Of a stretch of 64,000 nucleotides of DNA, positions 20,582 through 33,106 are shown piece by piece. The position numbers were made by a program, and so were the translations under genes. The stretch covers positions 4,030,001 through 4,094,000 of the forward strand of contig OX621237.1 of NCBI GenBank assembly GCA_951640165.1. Reading direction: 5' to 3'. A model generated the notes under the pieces. It was not told the DNA's origin. It saw only the letters and a program-made list of their open reading frames with translations, and searched no databases. Each line of letters begins with the position of its first letter. The first letter of the stretch is position 1. The stretch is from Pseudoips prasinana (taxonomy: Eukaryota; Arthropoda; Insecta; Lepidoptera; Nolidae).

Positions 20582-21301
20582 TAAAGTTTTCTAAGGCATT
20601 CATAATGAGTGATGAAAAGTGGGCACTTTGAGGTTAAAGAATTCATTTCTCAATAAGAAATTACAAATAAAAAAGAACGGCCAAGTGCGAGTCAGACTCG
20701 CCCATGAAGGGTTCCGCAGCAGCAAGTATTTCAGTTGATTAAATGAAAGGTAAATTGTGGTTTACGATTTATGACGTATTAAAAGAAAACTACTTACTCT
20801 CGTTCAAACCAATTTTCGTTGTTAGTTTACATGGTAATGTACATCATAATTTTTTTTCAGTTTTATCAATCTCTTATTTTAGAAGTTACAGGGGGGGGGG
20901 GGGGCACTCATTTTTCCACTTTGGAAGTGCCCCTCGCGCAAACTATTCAGTTTAGAAAAAAAATTATGTTAGGAACCTCAATATCATTTTTGAAGACCTA
21001 TCCATAGATACCCCACATGTATGGGAACGATGAAAAATTTTTTTTTGAGTTTTAGTTTAATGTATGGGGAACCCCCAAAATTATAATTCTTTTTTCCATT
21101 TTGGTGTGAAAATCTTCTACTTACCAAGTTTTAACAGTACAGCTCTTATAGTTTCGGAAAAAAGTGGCTGTGACATACGGGCGGACAGACAGACAGACAG
21201 ACAGACATGACGAATCTATAAGGGTTCCGTTTTTTGCCATTTGGCTACGGAACCCTAAAAACACTTTTCATCACTCATTATGAATGCCTTAGAAAACTTT
21301 A
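20582..21301. repeat. Inverted repeat, 40-bp perfect arms flanking a transposed repeat
   Basis: Arms 20582-20621 and 21262-21301 (TAAAGTTTTCTAAGGCATTC outward end) are exact reverse complements. Between them lie ~57 bp and the ~580-bp repeat at 20679-21258. Confidence 0.93.
20679..21258 (-). repeat. ~580-bp lepidopteran repeat, inverse complete copy
   Basis: Plus strand starts GGCCAAGTGCGAGTCAGACT and ends CATTTGGCTACGGAACCCTA, with a run of G near 20890 and GACAGACAGACAGACAGACA near 21184. Opposite orientation to 17066-17654. Open frames across it are shadows. Confidence 0.8.
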
Positions 21302-21304
21302 ACA

Positions 21305-21392
21305 TGTGTGCACTGTAATATGTCCCGTGCAGATGTCTAGTCTCCATTGAGACTGGCCACTGTGGCCGAAATTCATCTAGCATTATATTAAA
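21305..21392 (+). repeat. SINE-B 3' fragment
   Basis: TGCACTGTAATATGTCCCGT, TAGTCTCCATTGAGACTGGC and TGTGGCCGAAATTC match the 3' part of the SINE-B at 59265-59634. Confidence 0.6.
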
Positions 21393-21723
21393 ACCCATAA
21401 TTTTCCGTTCGCGTTAGTCTAAGTATTCAATGTACCAATGAGTAATCAGACTATCTCAATGTATTGCAAATAATTCCACTGGGGTGTTCGAGGCCATAAG
21501 ACTTAGAATGTTTCGATTGGTTGAGTGGATAAGACTGACTATAGTAGGGTTATGGTGAAATGGCCAATTATATAAGAAAACTGCCCAAGTTAGCACTCCA
21601 AGAGTTCCATACCAAAAGAGACTTTAGCGGTACCTGTAACGGTTCAAAAGATACAGTCATTTTAAATCTTAATCATTATAAGTTCTCACACAATAAACTA
21701 TTGTTTTGTCCCTTTATATATAT

Positions 21724-21977
21724 ACGGTCACCGTAGCCGAGTTGGTAGTGCTCCTGCCTACGAAGCTGGTGGTCCTGGGTTCGAATCCCGGAAAGTGCAA
21801 ATATTTGTGTGATGAGCACGAATATTTGTTTCTGAGTCATGGATGTTTTCTATGTATATAAGTATTTATCTATCTATATAAATATGTATATCGTCGCCTG
21901 GTACGCATAGTACAAGCTTTGCTCAGTTTGGGGTAGGAGGATCTGTGTGATATTGTCCCGAGATATTATTATTATTA
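21724..21977 (+). repeat. tRNA-derived SINE-1
   Basis: ACGGTCACCGTAGCCGAGTT, B box GGTTCGAATCC near 21779, full body, ATTATTATTAT tail. Confidence 0.9.
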
Positions 21978-22859
21978 TATAAATAACAACTTTATTACTT
22001 ATTATATAACAATATTGTGGTCCTCTTCCTACCCTTATTACTTTGGTTATGTAAACAAAGCGAAGAAAACAGCGGAAAATCTCACTATCATGAATTAAAA
22101 ATTGGTCAACGCTATCTAGTGACAAGTTGATGGACTAAAATATATTCATAAGTTTTTGTCCAGAACTGTTACTAAATAATTAGTAGGTAATGTTGGGATT
22201 CTGTATTTTATACCACTAAACTAATTAAATGTCACTTTTTCAAAAGAACAGAGTATACATATGCATGGCAAACTATTAAAACTACTGATATTAGCATCAA
22301 TTTTGCGTACGAGGCACATAAATGGTCAAGAGGCTCTAAACGTGTCGCTTAATTCCCTTCAGTACTATTTCGCATCAAAACTAAATCGACATATCCATCC
22401 GAGTTAGAAAAAACTATGTTCGAAACAAATACAAAGATATTAAAATTTCGCAGTAATAGCAATAATCAAGGGCATTTTTGACCAATTTAAACCATTCTCA
22501 CTACTAACAACATCTTTAGGTAGCCAGAAACAAAGTAGTTGTTAGAAAGACAGATTCTATCTGCATCTCAAGCCATTCAATGGCGACTTAACGTGATTGC
22601 CAATAAACGGCACTTTGGATCGTTTGTGGGTTAAAACTGGAGTTCAGACGCAATATAAATGCAACAATGTGGCGTTAAAAGGCTATTGGTATTTTATTGT
22701 AGGTTTATTACTTTGTTAAGTGATTGTCCAGTAAATTGTTGAGTCATATTGTACTTTTTATTTTACTTTATTAAGTTTCAACCATATTCATAAAATATAA
22801 AAGTGATGATTTGTCGTGTCGCGCTCTTCCTCCATGACCCTTAGTTTGCATTCGATCGG
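21978..22859. other. Unannotated, mostly AT-rich
   Basis: 22250-22690 looks low-copy and is less AT-rich than its surroundings, but has no open frame worth calling. Confidence 0.4.
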
Positions 22860-23240
22860 ATAAAATGCCCGCTCCGGACCTAAACCGGAAGCGAGGCCCG
22901 CGGCGCGCATTAACGTAGAGCGACAGTTGCACAAAAATCCCTAAAAATCACGATCTCTCGCCCTCTCCCCGCCAGTATCCGCCCAGAGCCGAGGTTCGAA
23001 CCCCACAGGAGGTGCCCTCCGGCGCGGGTACTTAGTTTGTAGTTGTATTTTGCTAGGCGGTTAGAGCCCACGCTCACCCCTACTGTCCGGTGAAGCAGTA
23101 AAAGCCGAGAGGCTAACTGCACGCGTCAAGTTACAGCACGAGGTGCCGCACGTCGGCTCCGGGCAGCACGCGCTGAGGCGCGAGGAGTACTTGTCTTGTC
23201 TTGCCGTCCGCCAGCCGCTCCAGGCGCCAATATAAATCGT
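22860..23240. other. GC-rich island
   Basis: Clearly more GC- and CpG-rich than anything near it (GCGAGGCCCGCGGCGCGC near 22892). On the minus strand a 70-codon frame runs 23122-22910 and contains GGTTCGAACC, a palindromic pol III B-box-like string. It could be the CpG-rich 5' end of an exon, a GC-rich SINE, or part of the decayed gene just upstream on the minus strand. I cannot choose between these. Confidence 0.45.
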
Positions 23241-23759
23241 CTTCTCGCATTAAAACTGTATAATCTCAAATATTACAAATTTTACAGGAGAGCGTTTTAA
23301 AGTTTTAACATGTAATATTTTTAATAATAATGATCTTTTCATCATTTATTTTTCAATTTTTGCTTGTTACATTATCTGTCTTTCAAAGTAATATAAAATT
23401 ATATATTAATTTTATTATATAGTCGCCGAAACATAGGTAAAAAAAAACTACGTTTTGAGTTTGAATACTTTTCTAGATAAATTGTTGCAAATTTTTATGT
23501 TTTAACTTGAAAGTGAATATATAATTTATTAAATACGATTAAATTTAAGGAACAAATGATATATTTCGCAGTAAAACAATAATATTTTGTGAAATATTTA
23601 TTTCTTTCAATACTAAATTATGAAATTATTATACTAAATGTGATCTAAAACTAATACAAGTAAAACAAAATGACTCTAAAAATCAAAAATAAAATAATTA
23701 TAAAATAAAATTAAGTGGTTGATTAAATCCTGTTAATCACTAAGTAGGCCCCCTACACG

Positions 23760-24396
23760 GTGGAATGGAACATTTCTGCATGCATTTCTCTCCACAAGGA
23801 GGCTTCATAGATTTTTCGATTACAACTTTATTTTTAGTAGAGTAGCTTTTACCTGCACGCATCAATCATTTTAATTCATTTGTTTTCAATTTTGTTGGGT
23901 TAGCTAGACATGCTTTCTTTTTCGGTGAAACTTACTCTGTCCGTGATTCAACCGTTTGGATTAATTGAACCGATGGATTTTCAGCTTAAGATGACTCAGA
24001 ATCAGAAGTACTTTGTGATAAATTAAAATCATTCCTAATATTGAAATTGGGATCAGCTAAGCTGTCATCAGAAGAATAATCTTTTCCAGAGGATGACGAG
24101 CTGGGTGAAGAACTTGTAGAATCGAAGTCACTGCTATCTGACGAATCTAAAATAAAATGTCTGACTTAAATACACTTAGTACTATCACAAAAATAAAAAA
24201 AATATATTGATAGATATCTTATCATATACTTCTTCTGAAGTTGCTGCTTATCTGAAGCCTTAATTTCTTGTACAAACTTTGTTGTTGTAAACCTGGATTC
24301 CCAGGGATTTTCGTAAAATTTTTGTAAACTCTCCAGGGGATTTTCGTGCGAATCCTGTAAATTTTCGGTCATGTCCTGTAAATTGTGTTGTAAACC
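23760..24396 (-). pseudogene. Decayed two-exon protein remnant (transposon-associated family)
   Basis: On the minus strand, exon-like 24396-24230 opens after a good acceptor (TTTTTCTTTGACAG) and reads QHNLQDMTENLQDSHENPLE. A second block starts at 24146 after TTTTATTTTAG. It reads an acidic, Ser-rich run (DSSDSSDFDST...), then LADPNF, then KKKACL, LMRAGKSYS and PPCGEKCMQKC. GKSY followed by PPCG.KC..KC resembles the start of an uncharacterised, high-copy arthropod protein family; this is from memory and unverified. In-frame stops at 23986-23988, 23932-23934 and 23866-23868 break it. Nothing recognisable follows the Cys cluster. The exon 1 donor is unclear. Confidence 0.6.
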
Positions 24397-24524
24397 TGTC
24401 AAAGAAAAATTATAAGTGTAATAAGTACCAAAATAAAATCTAATTAATAGTAGCTGAAAATAAAAAATAAGTATACGTCAGTTTTGATTTTTACATATTT
24501 TTTTATATCAGAGGATGACAAACG

Positions 24525-24585
24525 AGCAAGTGGGTCACCTGATGGTAAGTGATCACCGCCGCCCATGGACACTCGGAACAAAAGT
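24525..24585 (+). repeat. Short interspersed fragment, same as at 225
   Basis: GGGTCACCTGATGGTAAGTG followed by ATCACCGCCGCCCATGGAC. Confidence 0.5.
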
Positions 24586-24589
24586 GTAC

Positions 24590-25199
24590 TTATTATTATT
24601 ATTATTTCAAAGGCTTTAAATTAAATCAGAACAAATAAAGAAAACATATTAAAACATACAATTACAGCCAACACTACAATGGACAGACGAACATGACGGC
24701 TAGCTGTCGTAGCTATCTCGTTTTGTATAGGCAGGAACGCGCGGCAAATCGCCCCCGATCATCCGTCGCAGTGCCATCTATTAAAACATAACCAAAGGCG
24801 TTGAAACAAGTCACTATATGTTTCAGAATCACGGTAAAATCATAAATACCAATTTAATAATATTAAAGAAAGTCAAAATAATGTTACATTTATTAATTAA
24901 AAAGCAAACATTTTCGGGATTAAACTATTTCTCACGCCTAATTTATGATAAAAATTAGACAATTTTAAATTAAAACATAACTTTTCACAAAAAATATCTA
25001 AAACAGTATACGATTTAGGAAAAAACATAGTTTTAATGATAAAGATCAGGACAGTATTATTCATATTTTATCATAAAATCTGTACAATTACATAATTATA
25101 CAATGTTAAAGGAAGAATTGATAAAAACATTGCTAAACATTTGTAGCAATAAGTATATAATTTTGTGATTGTATAATACTAATTAAATAGAATGCTTAC
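24590..25199. other. AT-rich stretch upstream of the pseudogene
   Basis: 24690-24790 is GC-richer (GGCAGGAACGCGCGGCAAAT). It could be intron or 5' sequence of the minus-strand pseudogene. Nothing further is recognised. Confidence 0.35.
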
Positions 25200-25330
25200 C
25201 TTACGGTCAAATTTTCTTATTTGTATACTTTTGAAGAGACACAACTGCTTGGTCATTTGAACGAAACTAAAATTATACAGTATTCGCGCGATACAAGTTC
25301 TCACTTCAGCTAATTTAAACCTATTCAATG
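25200..25330 (-). other. Possible untranslated first exon with splice donor
   Basis: On the minus strand TTTGACCGTAAG is followed by GTAAGCATTC, a strong donor, next to low-repeat sequence with GCGCCATCTGGCGA. It could be exon 1 of the pseudogene at 23760-24396. This is an inference only. Confidence 0.3.
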
Positions 25331-25659
25331 CGCCATCTGGCGAGTATTTGTTGAACTATGCTCTTTTGTCAGTATTCAAGAGAAAAATACTATATAATAC
25401 TACTAAATATAAAAATACTATATAATATAATAATAATAATAAAAACGTTTCCGCATATTAAATCAATTTCGAATATTTTTGGAAATTGTACACTTTTAAT
25501 GCGAAGAGGCGAAATGTTGAGTAGGTAAATAAAAAGAATAGCGATTTTATTACAACGAAATAAATAAGTCATATAATATTCAATATTAAAGTAACAAAAA
25601 AAAATTGATGTAGTTAGTCCGTGTGGTCTGTTCTTTCATATTGTTTTTTAAAAATCCTC
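25331..25659. other. Unannotated AT-rich stretch
   Basis: A (TAATAA)n-type tract lies near 25400-25440. No gene seen. Confidence 0.4.
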
Positions 25660-25815
25660 AAATACATACATACATAGACTCACGCCTGTTTCCCAGAGGG
25701 GTAGGCAGAGACAACGGACTTCCATTTGTCACGATCCTTGCATACCTCTTTCGCTTCGTTTACTGACATAATATTCTTCATACATGCTCGCCGGTTTAGG
25801 GTACTTCTGACCTCA
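25660..25815 (-). pseudogene. LINE ORF2 C-terminal remnant
   Basis: Minus strand reads ...[17 protein letters not shown]..., KDRDKWKSV, then AYPSGKQA and stop. It ends at GTCTATGTATGTATGT. This is the same C-terminus as 58610-58966. 5'-truncated. Confidence 0.6.
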
Positions 25816-25829
25816 AATATCCTCAAATA

Positions 25830-27277
<1,448 letters not shown>

Positions 27278-27379
27278 TTTTCATATAAAAATCTTTGTTC
27301 GACCTATTTGGGCCTTTACGCTCGGGAAGTCGCGGGTTGATTTCCGCACTAAAAAAACTTTAAAACGAATACGTGTTGT

Positions 27380-27735
27380 TTAGTTGGATGAGGGACCGTC
27401 CTCCGAACCTTGGAGAGCAGGTCCCAGTCGTCATGATAATCATTACAGGATTCTACACCTGGTCTGGTCCTCGTTTAGAGTAAAAGGTACAATCACCTTA
27501 ATAAATTCCGTTTCAGTACCTTCTAAATATTTTCTCCCACACTTGCTCTATGTCCGTCCGCCCTACACGAGACAAATCGTCCAGTTGGCCATTTGTCAAA
27601 AAACCTGCATCCGCCCAATGAAAGCGGTCTTTGTGGACATTCCAACTTCCTTGCCTCACTTGTACACGTCTTATTGCAATGATATAAGGTTCAAAATCGT
27701 CATGATTAGTGGCCAAAATCACATGTATACGTACA
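27380..27735 (-). pseudogene. Coding-like remnant of unknown family
   Basis: A minus-strand frame (27722-27513) reads HDDFEPYIIAIRRVQVRQGS, then NVHKDRFHWADAGF and LTNGQLDDLSRVGRTDIEQV. Its composition looks like real protein. It stops in the next block, though coding-like sequence may continue toward 27400 in another frame. I do not recognise the family. Confidence 0.3.
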
Positions 27736-28151
27736 TTTTTTTCTAGGCAGTTCCATACGCCTTATTGTTGTGGGACAGGGCTTATTTTTGGTTGAAGATG
27801 TGTAGACGTGATTGCATTTCATAAGAATAATTGTGAATGTTGACAAAAGACTGGAAAGTTAACGTTGAAAATATTCGCGGGTGTGTCTTTATGTCATGTT
27901 GGAAGATGTTGGCTATTTATTACAGAATGGATGAATCCATCATCTTGTACAAATCATTTTGCTGTGATTTAGTGCGGGTTGGGGTGTAATAAGTGGGTTT
28001 AATGAGGCTGAACTTAGTGTCGTTATTGTATATTTGAATTATTCTTCAGTGTGATTTATAAATACTTATATTTGAATATTACAATTAGGATTTAAGATGG
28101 ATGGATTTTTTTAAATTTAATATTTAGCAAATATACATTATATTTGGATAG
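27736..28151. other. Unannotated AT-rich stretch
   Basis: No gene or repeat recognised. Confidence 0.4.
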
Positions 28152-28616
28152 CCAAAACTATTGCGTTTTGAAATGTCATGTTTTTATTTCTTTTTATTCT
28201 TTTATTACATGGTAGTGAACCTTTTCCCCCATTCAGTTTATATTTGGTGTAGGTAAAGCTGAGAATAGTTGACTTTGAATTTGGTGTTTTGTTTTTTAAA
28301 CGTTTTACGACTTAAATGCGTTTTTATCAATTAAGTCATATAATAGTTTGAAATAAAATAACCATAATTGAAATTAAAATGTTTCTCGTCCAATTGAAAT
28401 TCATAATTAGTATGTTACAACATTCTAAATAATAATCGAGTTGATTGTTATTTGGACTGTTGTAACATATGGGTGTATGTTACAACAGTCCAAATAACAA
28501 TCAACAGCTTTACATACAGCTTTACACAAAATATAAATTGAAGGGTCACTACCATGTGATAAAAGAATAAAAAGAAATAAAAACATGACATATTTAAAAA
28601 AACAATAGTTTTTGGC
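28152..28616. repeat. Imperfect long inverted repeat with a perfect inner hairpin
   Basis: Outer arms about 28152-28275 and 28495-28616 are reverse complements with scattered differences. For example, ATGTCATGTTTTTATTTCTT pairs with AAGAAATAAAAACATGACAT. Inside is the exact hairpin 28440-28505. A direct relative of the outer arm recurs at 28796-28835. Confidence 0.8.
28440..28505. repeat. Perfect 30-bp foldback
   Basis: GTTGATTGTTATTTGGACTG starts arm 28440-28469. Arm 28476-28505 is its exact reverse complement. The loop is TGGGTG. Confidence 0.95.
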
Positions 28617-28654
28617 TAATAACGGATTTAATTGAATTGTGATACACATTCTAG

Positions 28655-28860
28655 ATCTTTGAGATCATCGGAAAACTTTAAACTACATATCCCTGTGCAC
28701 TCTACAGATTTTTTGATAAAACATTTTCTAACCAAGCAGCTCGGCTATGGAATTTACTTCCTGTACATATTTATAAAGCTTGTACATATGTACTGACCAT
28801 GTGATAAAGAATAAAATGAAACAAAACATGACATTTTCAACCTTTAAGAAAGAAGGCCTA
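28655..28860 (+). pseudogene. CR1/Jockey-type LINE ORF2 C-terminal remnant
   Basis: Contains AARLWN-LLPVH, the usual C-terminal signature, preceded by PVHSTDF with a frameshift in a T run near 28712. No RT domain is left. Confidence 0.55.
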
Positions 28861-29024
28861 TGATTATTCCAAATTAATAAACTCAAAATGACACAGCTAA
28901 GTCATTTGCTCACAAACTTTCAGTAGGCGTTGTTTTTAAATTTCCCAAATAAATTGTGCACACCATACTTTATTTCCTACAAGTATAAATGAATAAAATT
29001 AATATATCCTGGGACATTATTTAC

Positions 29025-29312
29025 ACACGGCCATCTGATCCCAAACTAAGCAGAGCTTGTGCTCTGCCTTATTAGAGTTAACTATGAGTTATCTGGTTTC
29101 CATAAAACCAGATAACTGATATACCTACTACATATACGTCTTTTCTTTTGTAAATACATACTTATATAGATAATTACATATATAATTACATCTAGACTCA
29201 GGACAAAGAGACATGTTCCTGCACACAAATATCTGCCCTGGGTGGGAATCGAACCCACGACCTCCGGCGTGAAAAGCAAGCATTTGGCAACCACGCCAAC
29301 AGGCGCCAACTA
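29025..29312 (-). repeat. tRNA-derived SINE-A, full length
   Basis: Minus strand: GCCTGTTGGCGTGGTTGCCA (A-box region), GGTCGTGGGTTCGATTCCCA (B box), TATTTGTGTGCAGGAACATG and a TTAGTTTGGGATCAGATGGC tail. A perfect 13-bp stem (AGTTATCTGGTTT, 29087-29099, with 29105-29117) and CAGAGC/GCTCTG at 29051-29066 lie in its 3' half. Confidence 0.85.
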
Positions 29313-29767
29313 CAGTTTGAGCCGGCTCGATCTAAAATCAATTAAGGTTTGATTTAGTGTAAGCTACTGTACATAGGTTAAGTAAAGAGTAAAGTTCAAG
29401 TTAATGAAACAATTTTTACGGCGCTTAATATGGTCTTTGGATTGTGTATAGGTACATGATTCAAATAAATCCTCATTACAGTCATTAACAAATAGCTCTT
29501 TCAGCAGTATTAGATATATAAATATATATATGACTGTCAATTTTCTTTCTATCATGTTATTAACCTTTTTCAAGAAATTAGAATCGGCGAAAAAATTATG
29601 TTTTAGCCTTAATTAATTAATTCCAATTCTATACAGGTTGCTCGCTTTTTATTATTCACGCGACGACCTTGTCTAAGGCGTCTTCTAGAAGACTATTCCT
29701 GAGTTTTGCTGAATTATATGACTATATTACCACACACATTTTATAATCTGTATGTATTCTTTCTTTA
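29313..29767. other. Unannotated AT-rich stretch
   Basis: No gene or repeat recognised. Confidence 0.4.
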
Positions 29768-30170
29768 AATGTATCGTGGTTTCCGACTTGTTCAAGCCTC
29801 TCAGTAGTCCAACTGTGGTCTAACAACAACAACACGGACAGACAGCTTAACGTGCCCTACGGACGACGATGTACGGCGATCGCCCATCCAAAGACTGACC
29901 GTGTGCCTCGATGCTTAACGTCACCAATCACGTGTCTCTGGTGTTCTTTCATTATTTATTGTATGGGTAATGCTATCCCTAGTGTCAGTGTTGTTCAAAC
30001 CACCCAGTAGGCCTCTGAAATGACGTAACGATTGTTGTTTGACAAAAACCACAGCGACCGCTTAGCGTGCCCTCCAAAGCACGCAGACGCTCTGGAATTA
30101 TACCACTTTGGCGGTCACCCTATAGATATCGTACTGACCTTGTGGATCGGTAGTAGCAACTGTCTACGAG
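29768..30170 (+). repeat. Two family W copies in tandem
   Basis: 29768-29945 and 29960-30170 each carry CAGCTTAACGTGCCCT-like and GACTGACCGTGTGCCT-like blocks. The second is more diverged. Direct orientation suggests local duplication. Confidence 0.6.
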
Positions 30171-31351
30171 TTATATTTAAAACATAGTTGTAGTCAAAAT
30201 GAAACTATGCGGTCTGATTAAACTTCATTAAACGAAATGAAATGTATTCATTATTTCCATCGTGTTATTGATATAAAAACAATGCAACTGCGATCCTGAT
30301 ATTACTTTTATTGGTACCGCGGCGGTAGAGTAGGTTCTTAGTCACAGAGAAATCCAGGAGGTTCAAAAATACTCCATAGATTGTTGATTAGGGGAGATCC
30401 AGCTATGGGGAACATTCCGGTCGGCACGCCGAGGTGGAGCCCCTGTTCGATTCTATAGTCCGGAGAACCAGTAAAAGCAGGAAAATCTTAGTAGGAATAT
30501 TTGCGGTGTTATATGTTTTTGAACGGACGAACGGGAACGTCCCCCAGCATGAAGACGAGAATTAACTTGAAAGAGGGCGCAGGTTCGTCCGGACAATTAA
30601 ATTCATGATTTCCTGGTTTGAATTAAGATTTACGCCGAATTTGACGGATATATAAAAGAAGTATTATTATATAGGTCCAATTTCCATGTGGTACTTATGT
30701 GTGAAAATCGAAGAATATTCTATTTTTAATATTTACTATTTAGTAATAAAAAATAAAATAAATGAATGAATTGCTTAATAAATAAATATGCTGTGGATAA
30801 CTTAAATGAATAATTACAAAACGACACACATTGAGAGTTTATACTATTGCCTGGTTAGTATGAGCTTTATCTTTTGAGTATTAAAGTATTTTTTCCGTTA
30901 TTTTAATCGGTACCATATTTTTATGTGCCTCGTTTACTGGTAATTATTAAAGTTTTCAAAACTAGACTAATTATTAAAGTTTCCAACAAATATCTCTGTC
31001 GATACCCTTCTCTATACCCTGAATACACATCGCTGGTCTCAAAGTTGGCTTATCTGTGACGTCACGTTTTCGACGTCACTATCTCGTTTCATTATAACCA
31101 CATCTTGCTGTATCCGGGTGTCCTTTTTGAAAGTTTATTTTTTATTTTGTTGATTAAATTGTGTCAACGGTTGAGGAGATAAAGGGAAACAACTCTTTCA
31201 ACACAAAAGTTGGGCTGTTTAACGTAATGTATAGGAAGAATAGGAAATGAAAAAAATATAGCAGTATAAATTAAATAACACATAGTATCCAAATTAGATT
31301 TCAATAATTACTGTTAAAATTTAAGAATGTTAATGTTATTTTAACGTTTCG
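30171..31351. other. Unannotated; GC-richer patch at 30300-30620
   Basis: 30300-30620 contains GGTCGGCACGCCGAGGTGGA and GGTTCGTCCGGACAATT and is less AT-rich than its surroundings. It has no long open frame. The rest is plain AT-rich DNA. Confidence 0.35.
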
Positions 31352-31580
31352 ATCACGTCAGCCGAATGACGTCCACAGCTGGACAATGGTCTCCCCCAAA
31401 GATTTCCTCAATGGCGTTGTGTCCATCATTTGGAGGAATATGCCATAATTGCCACACGTGGCAGACGGGTTGTCGGTCGCAGTATTATAGTCATAGTACA
31501 AAGAAAGACGCTGCTACCTGTTCGCTGATAGATCTTCACTCGTGACGACTTCTACGCCCCCCTCGGGATGAGATGATATT
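31352..31580 (-). repeat. Family Z repeat
   Basis: Plus strand: TCAGCCGAATGACGTCCACA, GGACAATGGTCTCCCCCAAA, GCCATAATTGCCACACGTGG and CCCCTCGGGATGAGATG. Inverse of the copies at 4521 and 48550. Confidence 0.65.
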
Positions 31581-31684
31581 TTATACCGTTAGCCACACAA
31601 ATCTAACTATATTATTTATAATTAGGGCACTAAATCGAGTTAAGGTAGTTAGGGAGTAAGTTAAGTAGAGCATATCGTTTTTAC

Positions 31685-31703
31685 TGTCTCTCTCTCTCTC
31701 TCA
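31685..31703 (+). repeat. (CT)n microsatellite
   Basis: Uninterrupted alternating C and T, about 18 bases. Confidence 0.9.
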
Positions 31704-31825
31704 GAAGCTTGACCAGCAAATTTAGTTTATAAATAGATATATTTTTGATCCTCCTATTCCCTTAGCGTTTATATAAACAAAATAGACTCTGCCTGAACAT
31801 AAAGTCTATAAGGTATACTTTTTTG

Positions 31826-32075
31826 ACGGTCACCGTAGCCTAGTCGGTAGTGCTCCTGCCTACGAAGCTGGTGGTCCTGGGTTCGAATCCCGGTAAGTGC
31901 AAATATTAATGTGATGAGCACGAATATTTGTTTCTGAGTCATGGATGTTTTCTATGTATTTATCTATCTATATAAGTATGTATATCGTCGCCTGGTACCC
32001 ATAGTACAAGCTTTGCTTAGTTTGGGGCTAGGAAGATCAGTGTGACAATGTCCCCAGATATTATTATATTATACT
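31826..32075 (+). repeat. tRNA-derived SINE-1
   Basis: ACGGTCACCGTAGCCTAGTC, B box GGTTCGAATCC, a slightly shortened body, TTATTATATTATA tail. Confidence 0.88.
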
Positions 32076-32089
32076 TAAAATGCGCTTGC

Positions 32090-33095
32090 TATAAAGCGGA
32101 AATTCTTTTAAGCATCTTCTACACGGTTGCAAACCAAAGGCCCAACAGAGGTCCCCCTGGTGGTTGCCATCCATCTAGACATGTATTTTAAAAAAACAGC
32201 TAGGTATAAAGCGGATGTTTCGTTAATTGCACTATTACCTTGATTTATATAGGAGAATGTTCTTCATAAACCTAAACAAAACCGACGAATAACATTTTTC
32301 ATTACGCTATAATACCACAAAACAAAATTATGAATTTATAGCATCCATATACCCTTCAGAATCCATGCCAAGTCAAAATTCACACAAAGTCATCCCCTAA
32401 TTAAATTCCACACTATAGCGTCTCAATATCACTTGATGGTACTTCAACAGTTGAAAGAACCTCTTACTTTTGGAGTTAAACAATAATTTTGTGGAAGTGG
32501 AACAAAAAAATGGCGCGATTAAATCTTTGAGTGGTAGCGAGTTGTTTCTCATGGGGTTCTGTTATGGTACTAACGCTAGAGGGAGCCAAGGTGTATGGGG
32601 TGACTGTGGGTTGCGTCTTCTTGTGGGATATTTCGACTCCTTTTTCTTTCTGCTACGTTGCTTTGAGAATTATTTTAACCTTGATTAGATTTGCGCAAAC
32701 TAGATACGCACATTACATACGTCTAAATATGGCTTATTCATTTAATTAAAACTAAAGTTGCTAACTAAACTAAAGATCTTTTATAGATTGTATAAATCAA
32801 GTGATTATTTCAGATTAAATTAGTCTTTACATTCTTTAGTTAGATATTTTTATTGATTCATTTTGCTGGTAGCGAAGGGAAACCATATAGAATTTAGCCA
32901 TTTATTTGGTTACTATGATGTCTTAATGTGCACTGTTTTCAGCTATGTGCCAGAGACTCTTTGCAAATGCAGTTGTTTATAATAATATGTTTATTATGAG
33001 TAGACATCAAAACTAATAGTTTAGATTTTGTTTATGATGCAACCATTTAGCCGTTACTTAACAAGAAATTGGTAGAATTGTTTTAAATATGAATA
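32090..33095. other. Unannotated AT-rich stretch
   Basis: No gene; the overlapping 72-codon frames at 32470 and 32531 have no family resemblance. This is the left flank of the complete LINE. Confidence 0.4.
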
Positions 33096-33106
33096 ATGTT
33101 GCAATA
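33096..33106 (+). repeat. Candidate target-site duplication, left
   Basis: ATGTTGCAATA recurs at 38495-38505, immediately after the LINE's A-rich tail. An exact 11-mer match at the expected place is unlikely by chance, but the 5' boundary has not been checked against another copy. Confidence 0.6.

Noticed and set aside
20743..20955. 70-codon frames over the ~580-bp repeat
   Set aside because: They depend on reading through a G run in a non-coding repeat.
27384..27746. 120-codon plus-strand frame
   Set aside because: The minus-strand frame over the same bases looks more like real protein, and neither has a known domain.
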